From Spirochaetales bacterium (GTDB lineage Bacteria; Spirochaetota; Spirochaetia; SZUA-6; RPPD01): a stretch of 64,000 bases of DNA. Under the pieces are notes generated by a model. That model did no database searches and had not been told where the DNA came from. It saw nothing but the letters and a program-made list of their open reading frames with translations. The translations under genes were made by a program, and so were the position numbers. Below, piece after piece: positions 17,117 through 26,386 of this stretch. The stretch is taken from positions 1 to 64,000 of the forward strand of contig JAFGGG010000006.1 in NCBI GenBank assembly GCA_016930675.1, given 5' to 3'. The first letter of the stretch is position 1. Each line of letters begins with the position of its first letter.

Positions 17117-19642
17117 TTAATATTGAGCTGTCAGGGTAAAAGGAATGACAGGTTTTCTAAGCATAAGTTCACACCAATTACCTTGTATGTTCCACGAGTT
17201 TGGAGGTAGCTTGGTTTTCCCCAAGAGGATTGTTTTAATAGGCCCAGCGCTAGCAGGCAGGCATATTTTAATAACAAGTTCGGAATACGGATGCAGTGCG
17301 GGTGAGAGATTGCCTGCGGTCCTCTTCACGGAGAGGGTAAGCTTGTTTTCCCCCGACCTGCCTTCGATAGAAAATAACGAGTAGCGGCCTTGTTTGTATG
17401 TTAAACTGAGGCCGTCATCGATATACCAGCTGCCTTTAATCGTACTGTCAGGAAATACAAGCAGGATTGGAGTATGTCTGTCGATTTCATCCGATACTTC
17501 TACAGGCGGAGAGGTCGCGATCACCGAACCGCGGCGGATAAAAAGCGGTATTTTTTCCAGGGGTGCTCGGGTTTTGATGTATGTGCCGCCCCGGTAAACT
17601 GCATTGGTATACCAGTCGATCCAGTCATTACCGTGGGGAAGATACACACCGCGTTCTGCTTTTTTTGCTGTTAAAACCGGAGCCACTAAAAGATCGGGTC
17701 CCATTAAAAACTCCGTGGCGGATACTTTTTCCGGATAGCAGTTCTTATCGTTCGGAAACTCCAAAAAAAGCGGGCGCATGGGGGGGATGCCGCTCACGCA
17801 CGCTTCCTGCACATATGTGTAAAAGTAAGGTAAAAGCATATAGCGGATTTTCAAGACATCTCTGCAGATCTTCTCAATGTTTTCTCCGAAATGCCAGATT
17901 TCCTGAGGAGGTGTGCCGTCCGAAGTATGATTTCTGGAAAACGGATAGAAAGCGCCAAGCTGCATCCAGCGCAAAAAAAGTTCTTTAGTCGGTTTTCCAA
18001 AGAAACCTCCGATATCCGGCCCGATCATAACCTGGCCGCACAGTCCCATGTTAAGCAGCATGGGTATGGAGACGCGCAGATGCGACCATTTGCTTTTGTT
18101 ATCTCCTGTCCAGCTGGATGCATAGCGCTGAACTCCCGCATAAGCGGCCCGGGTAAAAAGAAAAGTGCGCAGTCCGGGCCTTAATGCGCAGAGGCCTTCA
18201 TAAGTGGCTTCCGCCATCAACAGACCGTAACAGTTATGTACGGTTTTATGCTGCAAAGCAGGAGTTTTGCTGTCGCTATTATGCAGAATGTGATCAGGCA
18301 AAGTGAGGCGGAGTGTAAAAACTGCCGGCTCGTTCATATCGATCCAGTAGCCGTCTATGCCAAGTTCAGTGTGTACACGGTAAAGCGATCCCCACCAGTT
18401 TCGTACCTGTGGCGCTGTAAAGTCGGGGAAGGCGGCCGCTCCCGGCCAGACCGGGTCATGATAGACAGTCCCGTCCTCATGCGTGCAGAAATAACCGTTT
18501 TTAACACCCTGGTTATAAATATCCCACTCAGCATCTTTTTTTAATCCCGGATCGGACATGATGACAGCCTTAAACTGTTTTGCTTGTAATGCTTTAATGG
18601 TTTTTGCAGGTTGGGGAAAACGCTTCTTGTTCCAGGTAAAAGAACGATAGTCCTGCATATGACCGATATCGATATGCAGAACATCGCAGGGGATCTTGCG
18701 TTTTCTGAATTCTTCGGCGATATGCAGCAGCCGTTCGGCGGACTCTTTTGATTCCCAGCGCGAGTGATGATGTCCCAACACCCATCTCGGTGGCAGCGGA
18801 TATCTGCCGCACAGTTGAGTGAAATTGGAAAGCACTTGTTTCAGCCCGGGTCCGGCAATCGCATAATAACAAAGGGGCCCACCCTCAGCCGCATATGAAG
18901 TGACGGGAATGCTTTGAGATTCGGTAAGCTTAAACCGGCAGTAATGAGGATTGTCAAAAAACAGGGCGTGGGCGAATCCGTCTTCACGTACGGCAATCTG
19001 TAAAGGGCAGGATTGATAGAGAGGATCGGTTTTTATATACATATCCGCGGCATTTGTATTCCACATTTTAAGGAGTTGTTTGTTTTTAAACAGGCCGCCT
19101 GTTTTTTCACCAAAACCGCAGTAGTGTTCCCGTTCCGGAGCCTGCTTGAGACACGCTACCCAGTCCTGATTAAAGGCCGGGGCCTTGAGATCTCTGTGAA
19201 GAACGCGAGTGCCGAATTTTATCTCAAAGCTTAAACTCTTGGTACTAAATACCGCTTCAAGGTGTTCTTTGTTTTTGTCGCTTTCCGCGCTTTTTATATA
19301 GATGTGGTCGTGCGCCTGGCGTATAGTAAGACGAGATCTTTGTCCGAACAGTACACTCCAGCTAAGATAATTGTTTTTGGGGAATACGGCGCTGTCTGCC
19401 GAATCAAGGCCACTGCCTGTAACAATAATTCTCCACATGGAAGGGGTGAGGCAATCGAGAATTATTTTACCGTTATCACAGCCTATGGTGAGAGTTGTGT
19501 GCTTTTCATTTAGGCGGCAGCCTTTAAAACCTGTTAAACAGGTCCATTTACGAGGTACTCGTCGCTTGTTCAGTACCGGATCCAGCACATTAAAGACTAT
19601 TTTACTTTTTAAAAAATCTATTAATTTTGAAACGGGATTCAT
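17117..19642 (-). CDS. glycoside hydrolase family 31 alpha-glycosidase
   Basis: 841 residues, the usual length for GH31. An N-terminal beta domain (about 1-270) precedes a TIM barrel beginning near LPPRWVLGHHHSRW. The catalytic nucleophile is D435 in GYWIDMNEP, and the acid/base is D514 in SSWTGDN; C-terminal beta domains follow. There is no signal peptide, so it acts on sugars brought into the cytoplasm. It lies 12 bp downstream of a GPH-type symporter, so the pair is an import-and-hydrolyse unit for an alpha-glucoside or alpha-xyloside (the sequence does not tell which). Confidence 0.9.
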   Translation of the reverse strand: MNPVSKLIDFLKSKIVFNVLDPVLNKRRVPRKWTCLTGFKGCRLNEKHTTLTIGCDNGKIILDCLTPSMWRIIVTGSGLDSADSAVFPKNNYLSWSVLFGQRSRLTIRQAHDHIYIKSAESDKNKEHLEAVFSTKSLSFEIKFGTRVLHRDLKAPAFNQDWVACLKQAPEREHYCGFGEKTGGLFKNKQLLKMWNTNAADMYIKTDPLYQSCPLQIAVREDGFAHALFFDNPHYCRFKLTESQSIPVTSYAAEGGPLCYYAIAGPGLKQVLSNFTQLCGRYPLPPRWVLGHHHSRWESKESAERLLHIAEEFRKRKIPCDVLHIDIGHMQDYRSFTWNKKRFPQPAKTIKALQAKQFKAVIMSDPGLKKDAEWDIYNQGVKNGYFCTHEDGTVYHDPVWPGAAAFPDFTAPQVRNWWGSLYRVHTELGIDGYWIDMNEPAVFTLRLTLPDHILHNSDSKTPALQHKTVHNCYGLLMAEATYEGLCALRPGLRTFLFTRAAYAGVQRYASSWTGDNKSKWSHLRVSIPMLLNMGLCGQVMIGPDIGGFFGKPTKELFLRWMQLGAFYPFSRNHTSDGTPPQEIWHFGENIEKICRDVLKIRYMLLPYFYTYVQEACVSGIPPMRPLFLEFPNDKNCYPEKVSATEFLMGPDLLVAPVLTAKKAERGVYLPHGNDWIDWYTNAVYRGGTYIKTRAPLEKIPLFIRRGSVIATSPPVEVSDEIDRHTPILLVFPDSTIKGSWYIDDGLSLTYKQGRYSLFSIEGRSGENKLTLSVKRTAGNLSPALHPYSELVIKICLPASAGPIKTILLGKTKLPPNSWNIQGNWCELMLRKPVIPFTLTAQY

Positions 19643-19654
19643 GTATCTCCGGCT

Positions 19655-21880
19655 TTATTTCTTTTTAGGGCTGCTGTTTTTAACCAGTTTATCAGGATAT
19701 TTTAAAAATACGATTATGCCGAGTATTCCCACAACACTTACAATGATACAGGCCAGACGCACGCCAAGGGGATTAGCGATGTCTTTTCCGAATACGGAAT
19801 AGAAAAAAGACATAAGGGCAAAGGACACGCCGAGATTGAGTTTCATGAAGAAGCCGTGCACTCCGAAGTACATGCCTTCTCTGCGTTCTCCTGTCTTTCT
19901 TGTGTCATAATCGCAGAGATCCGAGATAAACACATTGGGTATGATTAGAAGCGCTGCCACGGAAAAACCGAAAAGGGCGAATATTATCAATGCCCAGATA
20001 AAAGGTCCTGTATTGGAATAGTCCTGTACATTACCGGCTTGGATATATGACAGCCCGCTCATGGTTCCTGCCCAGAGTTTATCGTTTTCAGGAATCGAAA
20101 TCCAGGTTATGTGGCTGGACTGCAGTGCGGGGGCGACTGTAAGGGGATAAAAACGCGTATTGTCAAAGAAAGTAACGCCGCTTTTGGTACCGATCCATAT
20201 CGTACCCTCCTTATCAATACTCAGGCAGGTGATATAATTATTGGTAAGGCCGTCCTGCTTGGTATAGGTCTTCCAGGAGCCGCCGTCATACATCATGAGT
20301 CCGTTTTTAGTGCCGCACCAGACCGATCCGTCGGCCGCGATCGCCAGAGCCGTAATGTGATTATCACTGAGGCCGTCCTGTTCCGTAAATGAGTGCCAGA
20401 TACTGCCGTCGAAACGGGATAATCCCTGTTCCGTTCCGATCCAGAGTGTGCCATCCGCCTGGCAGGCCAGTGAGGTAACAGCATTGGATACAAGGCCGTT
20501 ACTCTCGGTAATTGAACTCCATACTCCGTTATGGTAACGGCTTATGCCGTTTTTAGTGCCGCACCAGAGTGTACCCTCATTATCAACGGTCAAAGCGGTA
20601 ACATGGTTGTCGACAAGTCCGTCTTCCTCGCTTCGGGCGCTCCAGGAGCCGGACTTATAAATCGAAATACCATTCTTGGTTCCCACCCAGAGCGAGCCGT
20701 CGGACATGCTTGCGATCGACGTTACGCTGTTATCCGTTAATCCCGCATCTTTATCGTAATAGTTCCAGACCTTTCCGTCGAAAGAGGATATGCCGTGTGC
20801 CGTTCCAACCCAGGTGGTTTGACGATCCGGGCTGGCAATGGAGGTAACATAATTGCAGGTGAGCCCGTCTGGATTGGTGCCTATACCGGTAAAAGAAATA
20901 AGTACCGATAAAAAGGCGAAAACACCCAGCCCGATTATCATAACTGTTTTTTTGCCGATTCTACCTGACAGAAAAAGCACGAGCGGAAAAAAAACAGCAG
21001 CGCCCACAAAAATAATGATAGAAGCATAACCGATACTAGCTTCATTTACCACCATTAATGTCTGGCCTATGTGATTAACCGAAGCGCGAATGGTATTGAA
21101 CATAAACCAGAAACACATGTTGGTGATAAGAAATATAATAAAAGGCCTGTTCTTTAATGTCTTTTTAAGCGATTCCCAAAAAGGTACGGCGCACGGCTTG
21201 GCATCGGAGTATTTTTTTTCGTTTACGGAGATTACCGCCAGATATAAGAGTACGGCTCCGATAGCGGATAAAATAACGATCATCAGTTGAAAAGCGCCGA
21301 CCGGGCTGGAATCTTTTAAAAACATACTGTACAGCACGGGACCGCCGATCATGACAAGTCCGGCACCGACAAGCGCGAAATAGCCCTGAGCCGTAGTCAT
21401 GTTAAGGCGTTCTTTTTCGGAGTGTCCCAATTCGGGGATGAGTGCTATGTAAGGTGCCACGTACATGGTATAGAAAATAAAATATAAACCGAAAATAAGC
21501 GCTACATAGATGACATTGAGCATTGTGGTAAAAGCGAAAGGCGGGAAAAAAACCAGTGCCGTACTGATGGCCAAGGGCGCTCCCCCGAAAATGAGAAAAA
21601 ATCTGCGCCGTCCGAATTTTGAAGTAGATCTATCCGACCATGAGGCGATTAATGGATCGGCAAGCGCGTCGACTATTCTGCCGAATACCATCAGCAAACC
21701 CAGGATGGGGATAACTCCCAGGATAAGTTCGGGTACGAATTGAATCATTCCCTGTTCGATGTTTTCCGCAGTCGGCAAAAAAAACTTGGCCGCGTAAAAT
21801 AATAACATAGTATCGAATAAGGCATGACCTGCTGTTGAAAAGTTGTATAAAAATAGACGGGATCCTTTAAAACGCTCCAT
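19655..21880 (-). CDS. GPH-type sugar:cation symporter with inserted seven-bladed beta-propeller
   Basis: 741 residues, about 290 more than a normal MelB/GPH transporter. Residues 1-335 hold nine membrane helices with the family marks GRIVDALADPLIASWSDR and FGRRRFFLIFGG. Residues 339-624 are seven tandem Reg_prop repeats of 40-41 residues, each with a GLxxNxVTxL start and LWxGTxxG centre. Residues 625-730 return to the last three helices, including DLCDYDTRKTGERREG, a typical GPH C-terminal signature. The propeller therefore sits in the loop between helices 9 and 10, which should face the periplasm. Frame and codon use run straight through, so it is a real fusion. Substrate capture or sensing is an inference. 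Confidence 0.88.
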   Translation of the reverse strand: MERFKGSRLFLYNFSTAGHALFDTMLLFYAAKFFLPTAENIEQGMIQFVPELILGVIPILGLLMVFGRIVDALADPLIASWSDRSTSKFGRRRFFLIFGGAPLAISTALVFFPPFAFTTMLNVIYVALIFGLYFIFYTMYVAPYIALIPELGHSEKERLNMTTAQGYFALVGAGLVMIGGPVLYSMFLKDSSPVGAFQLMIVILSAIGAVLLYLAVISVNEKKYSDAKPCAVPFWESLKKTLKNRPFIIFLITNMCFWFMFNTIRASVNHIGQTLMVVNEASIGYASIIIFVGAAVFFPLVLFLSGRIGKKTVMIIGLGVFAFLSVLISFTGIGTNPDGLTCNYVTSIASPDRQTTWVGTAHGISSFDGKVWNYYDKDAGLTDNSVTSIASMSDGSLWVGTKNGISIYKSGSWSARSEEDGLVDNHVTALTVDNEGTLWCGTKNGISRYHNGVWSSITESNGLVSNAVTSLACQADGTLWIGTEQGLSRFDGSIWHSFTEQDGLSDNHITALAIAADGSVWCGTKNGLMMYDGGSWKTYTKQDGLTNNYITCLSIDKEGTIWIGTKSGVTFFDNTRFYPLTVAPALQSSHITWISIPENDKLWAGTMSGLSYIQAGNVQDYSNTGPFIWALIIFALFGFSVAALLIIPNVFISDLCDYDTRKTGERREGMYFGVHGFFMKLNLGVSFALMSFFYSVFGKDIANPLGVRLACIIVSVVGILGIIVFLKYPDKLVKNSSPKKK

Positions 21881-22006
21881 GGCTCTAACCTCCGCTGTAA
21901 ATATTTTTAATGACTACCACAATAGAGTTAATTTTTGAAAGAATCAAGCAGATTTTTAGCAGTGATTCTCATTTGTCAAAATGCGAATTGGTTATTTCTT
22001 AGGGGC

Positions 22007-22035
22007 TTGCTTTTGTCTGATTTCCATACTAAAAT
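22007..22035 (+). promoter_or_regulatory. promoter of tRNA-Thr
   Basis: TTGCTT (22007-22012) and TAAAAT (22030-22035) lie 17 bp apart. The predicted start of transcription is near 22042, about 20 nt before the tRNA. Confidence 0.55.
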
Positions 22036-22062
22036 AGACTCATCAAAAAATAACGGAAAAGC

Positions 22063-22134
22063 GCCAGAATAGCTCAGGGGTAGAGCAACGCTCTCGTAAA
22101 GCGTAGGTCGTGGGTTCAAATCCCACTTCTGGCT
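22063..22134 (+). tRNA. tRNA-Thr (anticodon CGT)
   Basis: A full cloverleaf of 72 nt without encoded CCA. The acceptor stem GCCAGAA pairs with TTCTGGC, and the D arm is GCTC-loop-GAGC. The anticodon stem ACGCT/AGCGT has loop CTCGTAA, giving anticodon CGT (reads ACG, Thr). The T arm is GTGGG-TTCAAAT-CCCAC and the discriminator is T. Confidence 0.95.
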
Positions 22135-22249
22135 AAAAATACTGTTTCGCAAAGAGCTCACGGGGTTCGCAAAGGAAGGGAAACTCTGTGGCCTTTGTGT
22201 GCTCCGTGTGAAATTCTTGAAAAACATACTTATTCAATTTTAATGATGC

Positions 22250-23101
22250 ATGCATAATCTATTAAACTGGTTAAAAAACTGCAGAGTCTGCCCCAATTTT
22301 TGCGGGGTGGACAGAACCAAAGGCAAAAAGGGCACCTGCCGGGTCGCGGATGATCTGATTGTATCTTCAGCCAGCCTGCACTTCGGAGAAGAACCGGTTC
22401 TGGTGGGCCGCGGCGGATCGGGGACCATTTTTTTTACTTCATGCAATCTCCATTGCATTTACTGCCAGAATTATGATATCAGCCAGCTGGACTACGGCAG
22501 CAAAATAGCAAAAGAGGATCTTGTCTCGCTTATGCTCATGCTGCAAAAAAGAAGAGCGGAGAATATAAATCTGGTAACTCCCACCCACCAGGCGCCGCAG
22601 ATTTTTGCTTGCCTTGTCGAGGCTAAAAAACAGGGATTAAAGCTGCCCATTGTATACAACTGCGGCGGATATGAGAACCCTGAGTTTTTAAAAGAACTCG
22701 AAGGTTCTGTTGATATTTACATGCCCGATGTTAAATATGCTTCCGATGAGTCGGGAGAGTTATATTCCGGTATTAAGGCTTACGCTTCCTGGAACAGGAA
22801 AGCCTTGCAGGAGATGCAGCGGCAGGTGGGGAGTCTGGTTATAAACAGCAGAGGAGTGGCGGAAAAGGGGCTTTTGGTAAGACATCTGGTTCTGCCCCAT
22901 GGAAAAGCGGGATCGAGGGAAGTTATGGATTTTATCGCGGAACATATTTCGCGGAAGACTTATATCAATATAATGGATCAGTACCATCCAAGTTATCGGG
23001 CTCAGGAATACCGGGAGCTTTCAAGGAGGGTATTCAGACAGGAGGTTGATGAGGTAGTGAAATACGCGAAATCAAAGGGATTAAACAGGATATTATATTA
23101 A
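22250..23101 (+). CDS. radical SAM protein, PflX/COG1313 family
   Basis: 283 residues. The radical SAM cluster motif is CNLHCIYC (CxxxCxxC), preceded by an N-terminal Cys motif CRVCPNFCG and GTCRV typical of the PflX-like group. Later blocks such as NLVTPTHQAPQI and YNCGGYE are characteristic. These proteins are usually annotated as pyruvate formate-lyase-activating-like, but the true substrate is unknown. No glycyl radical enzyme gene lies nearby to support that name. The ATG at 22250 lacks a clear ribosome-binding site. It converges on the CRP-type gene. Confidence 0.8.
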   Translation: MHNLLNWLKNCRVCPNFCGVDRTKGKKGTCRVADDLIVSSASLHFGEEPVLVGRGGSGTIFFTSCNLHCIYCQNYDISQLDYGSKIAKEDLVSLMLMLQKRRAENINLVTPTHQAPQIFACLVEAKKQGLKLPIVYNCGGYENPEFLKELEGSVDIYMPDVKYASDESGELYSGIKAYASWNRKALQEMQRQVGSLVINSRGVAEKGLLVRHLVLPHGKAGSREVMDFIAEHISRKTYINIMDQYHPSYRAQEYRELSRRVFRQEVDEVVKYAKSKGLNRILY

Positions 23102-23112
23102 TAAGTGCAGAC

Positions 23113-23757
23113 TTATTCTTTGGTTTTTCTGCGGCTTTTTACAAAACGGTCGAAATCATTTATGTTTTTAACCACTATACGATCGCTATAAAGCTCTACC
23201 CGCCTTTGTTGGGAGAAGTGGTTTATAACATTCCGGCACTCGGCCGGAGGGATACCGGCCCAGTGGGCAATGTCGTCAATCGAGGTTTTGAACTCGATGG
23301 TATCACTTTCTCTGGCCACTTGGGATTCCTTTTCCGCGAGCATAAGAAACACATCCGCCACCTTGGCTTCGATATCATCCAGGGTAAGAATCATAAAGCG
23401 GCGTTTTTGATCGTATATACGTTTAATAAAAAGCTTCATGAGCTTAAGGGCGATTTGGGGATTACCCCTCATGATTATTTCAAAATTGGCGCGGTTAAAT
23501 TCAAGCGCCTGCACTTTGTCCATCGCGATTGTAGTGGCGGAACGCGGGGCTTCTTCCAGGATGGCCATTTCACCGAAAATTTCTCCGGGATTGAGAATGT
23601 CAAGAGTTTTTTCAATTTCACCGATTATTTTTACAATCTTTACCCTGCCGGATTGGATGAGATAAAAGTTGTCTCCGGGTTCGTATTCACAGAAGATGAT
23701 ACTGCCTTTGGGGAAGGACTTGCTGAATCGCTGAAACATCTGATTAAAAGAACTCAT
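23113..23757 (-). CDS. CRP/FNR-type transcriptional regulator
   Basis: 214 residues. An N-terminal cyclic-nucleotide-binding fold (about 10-120) includes the phosphate-binding cassette GEIFGEMAILEEAPRSATT, close to the cAMP-binding consensus. A long dimerisation helix follows, then a winged-helix domain (about 150-205, TSIDDIAHWAGIPPAECRNVI). It overlaps the upstream cNMP-TPR gene by 4 bp (ATGA-type overlap), so both are in one transcript. With an adenylate cyclase at 8519, cAMP is the probable ligand. No binding site for it can be assigned. Confidence 0.85.
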   Translation of the reverse strand: MSSFNQMFQRFSKSFPKGSIIFCEYEPGDNFYLIQSGRVKIVKIIGEIEKTLDILNPGEIFGEMAILEEAPRSATTIAMDKVQALEFNRANFEIIMRGNPQIALKLMKLFIKRIYDQKRRFMILTLDDIEAKVADVFLMLAEKESQVARESDTIEFKTSIDDIAHWAGIPPAECRNVINHFSQQRRVELYSDRIVVKNINDFDRFVKSRRKTKE

Positions 23758-24767
23758 GCCTTTTCTCCTTCCAGTTTACGCAGGGCTTTGCGGGCTTTTG
23801 GATAAAGGCTTTCGCTCTCCGGCGTCAAGGCGAGGACTTTCTTATAAATACTTATTGCCTTATCCTTATTGGCCATGGCTTCATGTGAGTTGGCAATAAA
23901 ATAAAGGGCGTCCTTTAGATCGGGATGTTTGGGATATTTTTGAATCCAGGTAGTAAAGAGCCGGATGCAGTTATCGTATTTTTTCACATAGAACAGACAT
24001 CTTCCCATTTCATATTGAGATTTGGAGATATACTCCTGGTCATCCGATGAATTGACAATTGCTTTAAACTCATTATACGCATCGTCGTATTTTTCCTGGC
24101 TGATAAGACTTACGGCTTTATAGTAACTCTGGGCAATATCAGAAAGCTCCTTGGTTTTTTGGGGTTTATCGGCTTCTATAGGCTGCGCAGCCGGCGGACT
24201 AAGATCGGGACCCTGACCGCTGCCGTATTTCTGCAGATAACTTTCCGCTGTCTCAATATTTTTTATGGCCTCGGAAGAGCTGGCGCCCGAAGGATAATAC
24301 ACCAAATAGCGCTTGAAAGCATATATGGCCTGGTCGTACGCTTTATTGTTCAAGTAGTATTCGCCGATGCTGAAAAGGCCTTTTTCGGGATTGATATGCT
24401 CTTCGGCGTATATCAGATTTTGTACCTGCTTTTGAATTCGGCGCAGCTGATTGGAAAAAACCTTCAGCATTTTTAACACAACACGACTGTTTTTAATTAC
24501 CAGTTGTTCAAATTCGGGTACTGAAAAAGCCACTACCGTTGAGTCGGCCAGTACAACCGCGGTTTCTTCGCGAACGAAACGACCCAACGCGGATTTCACA
24601 CCAAAGAACTCACCTGTTTTAACCAGATCGTGAATCTCCTGACCGGTTTCAATATCTTCATAATTAAGACTTACTTTTCCGGAATTGAGAATGAATACCT
24701 TGTCACCCATATCGCCCTGAAAGTAAATGATTGAGTTGGCTTTATAAAAAACAGATTTTGGTGACAC
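23754..24767 (-). CDS. cNMP-binding domain protein with TPR repeats
   Basis: 337 residues. Residues 5-115 form a cyclic-nucleotide-binding-like domain (FQGDMGDKVFILNSGKV and GEFFGVKSALGRFVREETA). TPR or tol-pal-like helical repeats follow (about 125-165 and 210-335, ALYFIANSHEAMANKDKAI), split by a Pro-rich linker. There is no DNA-binding domain, so it probably works through protein contacts. Related domain pairs occur in spirochaetes. The GTG at 24767 is the first start in this frame; the ribosome-binding site is a loose AAGGGG upstream. It is cotranscribed with the CRP-type gene downstream. Confidence 0.8.
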   Translation of the reverse strand: MSPKSVFYKANSIIYFQGDMGDKVFILNSGKVSLNYEDIETGQEIHDLVKTGEFFGVKSALGRFVREETAVVLADSTVVAFSVPEFEQLVIKNSRVVLKMLKVFSNQLRRIQKQVQNLIYAEEHINPEKGLFSIGEYYLNNKAYDQAIYAFKRYLVYYPSGASSSEAIKNIETAESYLQKYGSGQGPDLSPPAAQPIEADKPQKTKELSDIAQSYYKAVSLISQEKYDDAYNEFKAIVNSSDDQEYISKSQYEMGRCLFYVKKYDNCIRLFTTWIQKYPKHPDLKDALYFIANSHEAMANKDKAISIYKKVLALTPESESLYPKARKALRKLEGEKA

Positions 24768-24810
24768 CCTTTTTAAAACCCCTTAATTAACACTATATTT
24801 CATCAATATA

Positions 24811-26043
24811 CTAGAGGTCAAGAGGCATAAAATCAAGTATTTTTTTATACCCAACGGCTTTTTGTATATTTTTCAAGAGCTTTACGGGATCACCCTTAAC
24901 AAGCATGTCTTGACCCTTGACTGAAACTGTTGTGTATGATGTTTCCTGCAGAGTAAAAAGTTCTTCCAAGTCGGGAAGTCCGTAAATGGGCTTTCCTTCC
25001 AGAGTGAGGAGGATAATGTCATTAATATCGGCTTTTATTAATGCTTCGTATGGATCGTCATGTAAAGCCTTAATAACCAGTATATCTGCGTACTTTTGTG
25101 TTTCAAGTGTTCCGATGTTGTTCTGTATTTTCAGAGCGCGGGAAGGATTTACCGTAACCATTTCAAATATTTTTTTCGCGGCAAGATTTTCACCGTACAT
25201 TTTTCGATAAATTTTACGGGCGAATCTCATTTCTTCAAGCAGATTAAAAGATCCCGTAGCGGTCGAATCTGTTCCCAGCGAAATATTGATTCCGGCGCTC
25301 AGCATTTTTTTTATTTTACAGGTAAGATTATACATAAAAATATTGGAGGCAGGGCACCAAACCAGCGAACAATCGGCTTTTTTTGCCTTTTTTACGTCCT
25401 GATCCGAAAAACCTATGCAATGTATATTGACATTGTAGGTATCAAAAGCCTGATGTTTTTCTAAAAGCTCAACACCCGCTTGATAGTCGGCATCGAAACC
25501 TTCTTCCAGGTGCACGATAAACGGATAGTTCAGTTTTTTGGCCTTGGCATGTTCGACTTTTATGCCATCGCCCCATGCCAGGGAATGGGAGCTTGCTTCG
25601 TGGTGGATGGTGTAGTTCGCTATTACCCTGATCGGAAGCTCAGGTATATAGAGATTATTGATCTTATGGGGATAGTGATCCTGAACAGTGGCTACCCCGG
25701 AAAACAGGTTTTTATAAGCGCCTAAAAAATAACAGTCCTTTTCCGATATTTTTGAGCGCTCTTTTACTACACCGGAAACTCTAAGATCTTTTTCCCAGTC
25801 ATGACATTTTATATAGCAGGTTCCCGGCTGCGGACCGATTTTAGGCAGATAATCACCCCGTAAATGATCGTGAACATTTATTAATGCGGGAAAGATATAA
25901 GTATCTTTCGGTAAATCTATGTGGTAATCGGCTTTGCTTCCGATATCTTCAATGTTCTTGTTGTTAATTTTTATCATGCCTTTATTAATTATTTTTTGAG
26001 GTGTGATTACCGCGTTTCCTTTTAGTGAATAAGTTTCAAGCAT
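24811..26043 (-). CDS. amidohydrolase family protein (deaminase-like)
   Basis: 410 residues with the metal-dependent amidohydrolase fold. HDH in NVHDHLRGD is the first metal site; HLEEG, HCIG and GTDSTATGS supply the next ligands and the catalytic aspartate. The closest groups are the AtzA/TrzN, SAH-deaminase and guanine-deaminase types; the substrate is not predictable. The start at 26043 (MLETYSLKG) follows GAAAGG and is preferred to an in-frame start 11 codons upstream. The gene leads a three-gene minus-strand run with the two cNMP-binding proteins, separated by 43 bp. Confidence 0.72.
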   Translation of the reverse strand: MLETYSLKGNAVITPQKIINKGMIKINNKNIEDIGSKADYHIDLPKDTYIFPALINVHDHLRGDYLPKIGPQPGTCYIKCHDWEKDLRVSGVVKERSKISEKDCYFLGAYKNLFSGVATVQDHYPHKINNLYIPELPIRVIANYTIHHEASSHSLAWGDGIKVEHAKAKKLNYPFIVHLEEGFDADYQAGVELLEKHQAFDTYNVNIHCIGFSDQDVKKAKKADCSLVWCPASNIFMYNLTCKIKKMLSAGINISLGTDSTATGSFNLLEEMRFARKIYRKMYGENLAAKKIFEMVTVNPSRALKIQNNIGTLETQKYADILVIKALHDDPYEALIKADINDIILLTLEGKPIYGLPDLEELFTLQETSYTTVSVKGQDMLVKGDPVKLLKNIQKAVGYKKILDFMPLDL

Positions 26044-26330
26044 GCATTTACCTTTCGGAACATAGAAATTATCCAATGCAATTCATGTCATTATTATCGG
26101 AATATGTAGAATATCCTACATACAATAAAATCAATATATAATCAGATTTAGCTTTATCCTAAATATACAATAAATTTAACAGAATTCTAAGAAAATTTAA
26201 CTAAGTTTGCATGATCTGGAATAAAAAGTTATACTTTTGTATACGTTTTTTTTAATCCATATTTTCAGTTCAGTTATATAAATTTCCATAACTTGTTTTG
26301 CTACATGAACTTATAAGAAACAGTAAGTAA

Positions 26331-26346
26331 TGGCACGGTTTTTGCT
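26331..26346 (+). promoter_or_regulatory. sigma-54 (RpoN) promoter
   Basis: TGGCAC-N5-TTGCT matches the -24/-12 consensus at every conserved position (GG at 26332-26333, GC at 26344-26345, 12 bp apart). The predicted start is near 26357, giving a leader of about 30 nt with GAGGTGG before the ATG at 26387. The rest of 26044-26330 is AT-rich and without a gene; an activator site should lie in it, but none can be picked by eye. Confidence 0.75.
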
Positions 26347-26386
26347 AAATATTATATGAAGTATTATTACTGAAGAGGTGGATCAC

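Noticed and set aside
17117-21880. Propeller in the symporter as an assembly or frameshift artefact joining two genes
   Set aside because: The frame runs through both junctions, and the missing last helices of the transporter are present after the propeller.
21976-22227. Minus-strand ORF with a WDLNPRPTLYESVALPLSYSG-like stretch
   Set aside because: It is the antisense reading of tRNA-Thr at 22063-22134, a well-known false protein call.
22250-23101. Naming the radical SAM protein pyruvate formate-lyase activase
   Set aside because: No glycyl radical enzyme gene is nearby and the COG1313 group is functionally unassigned.
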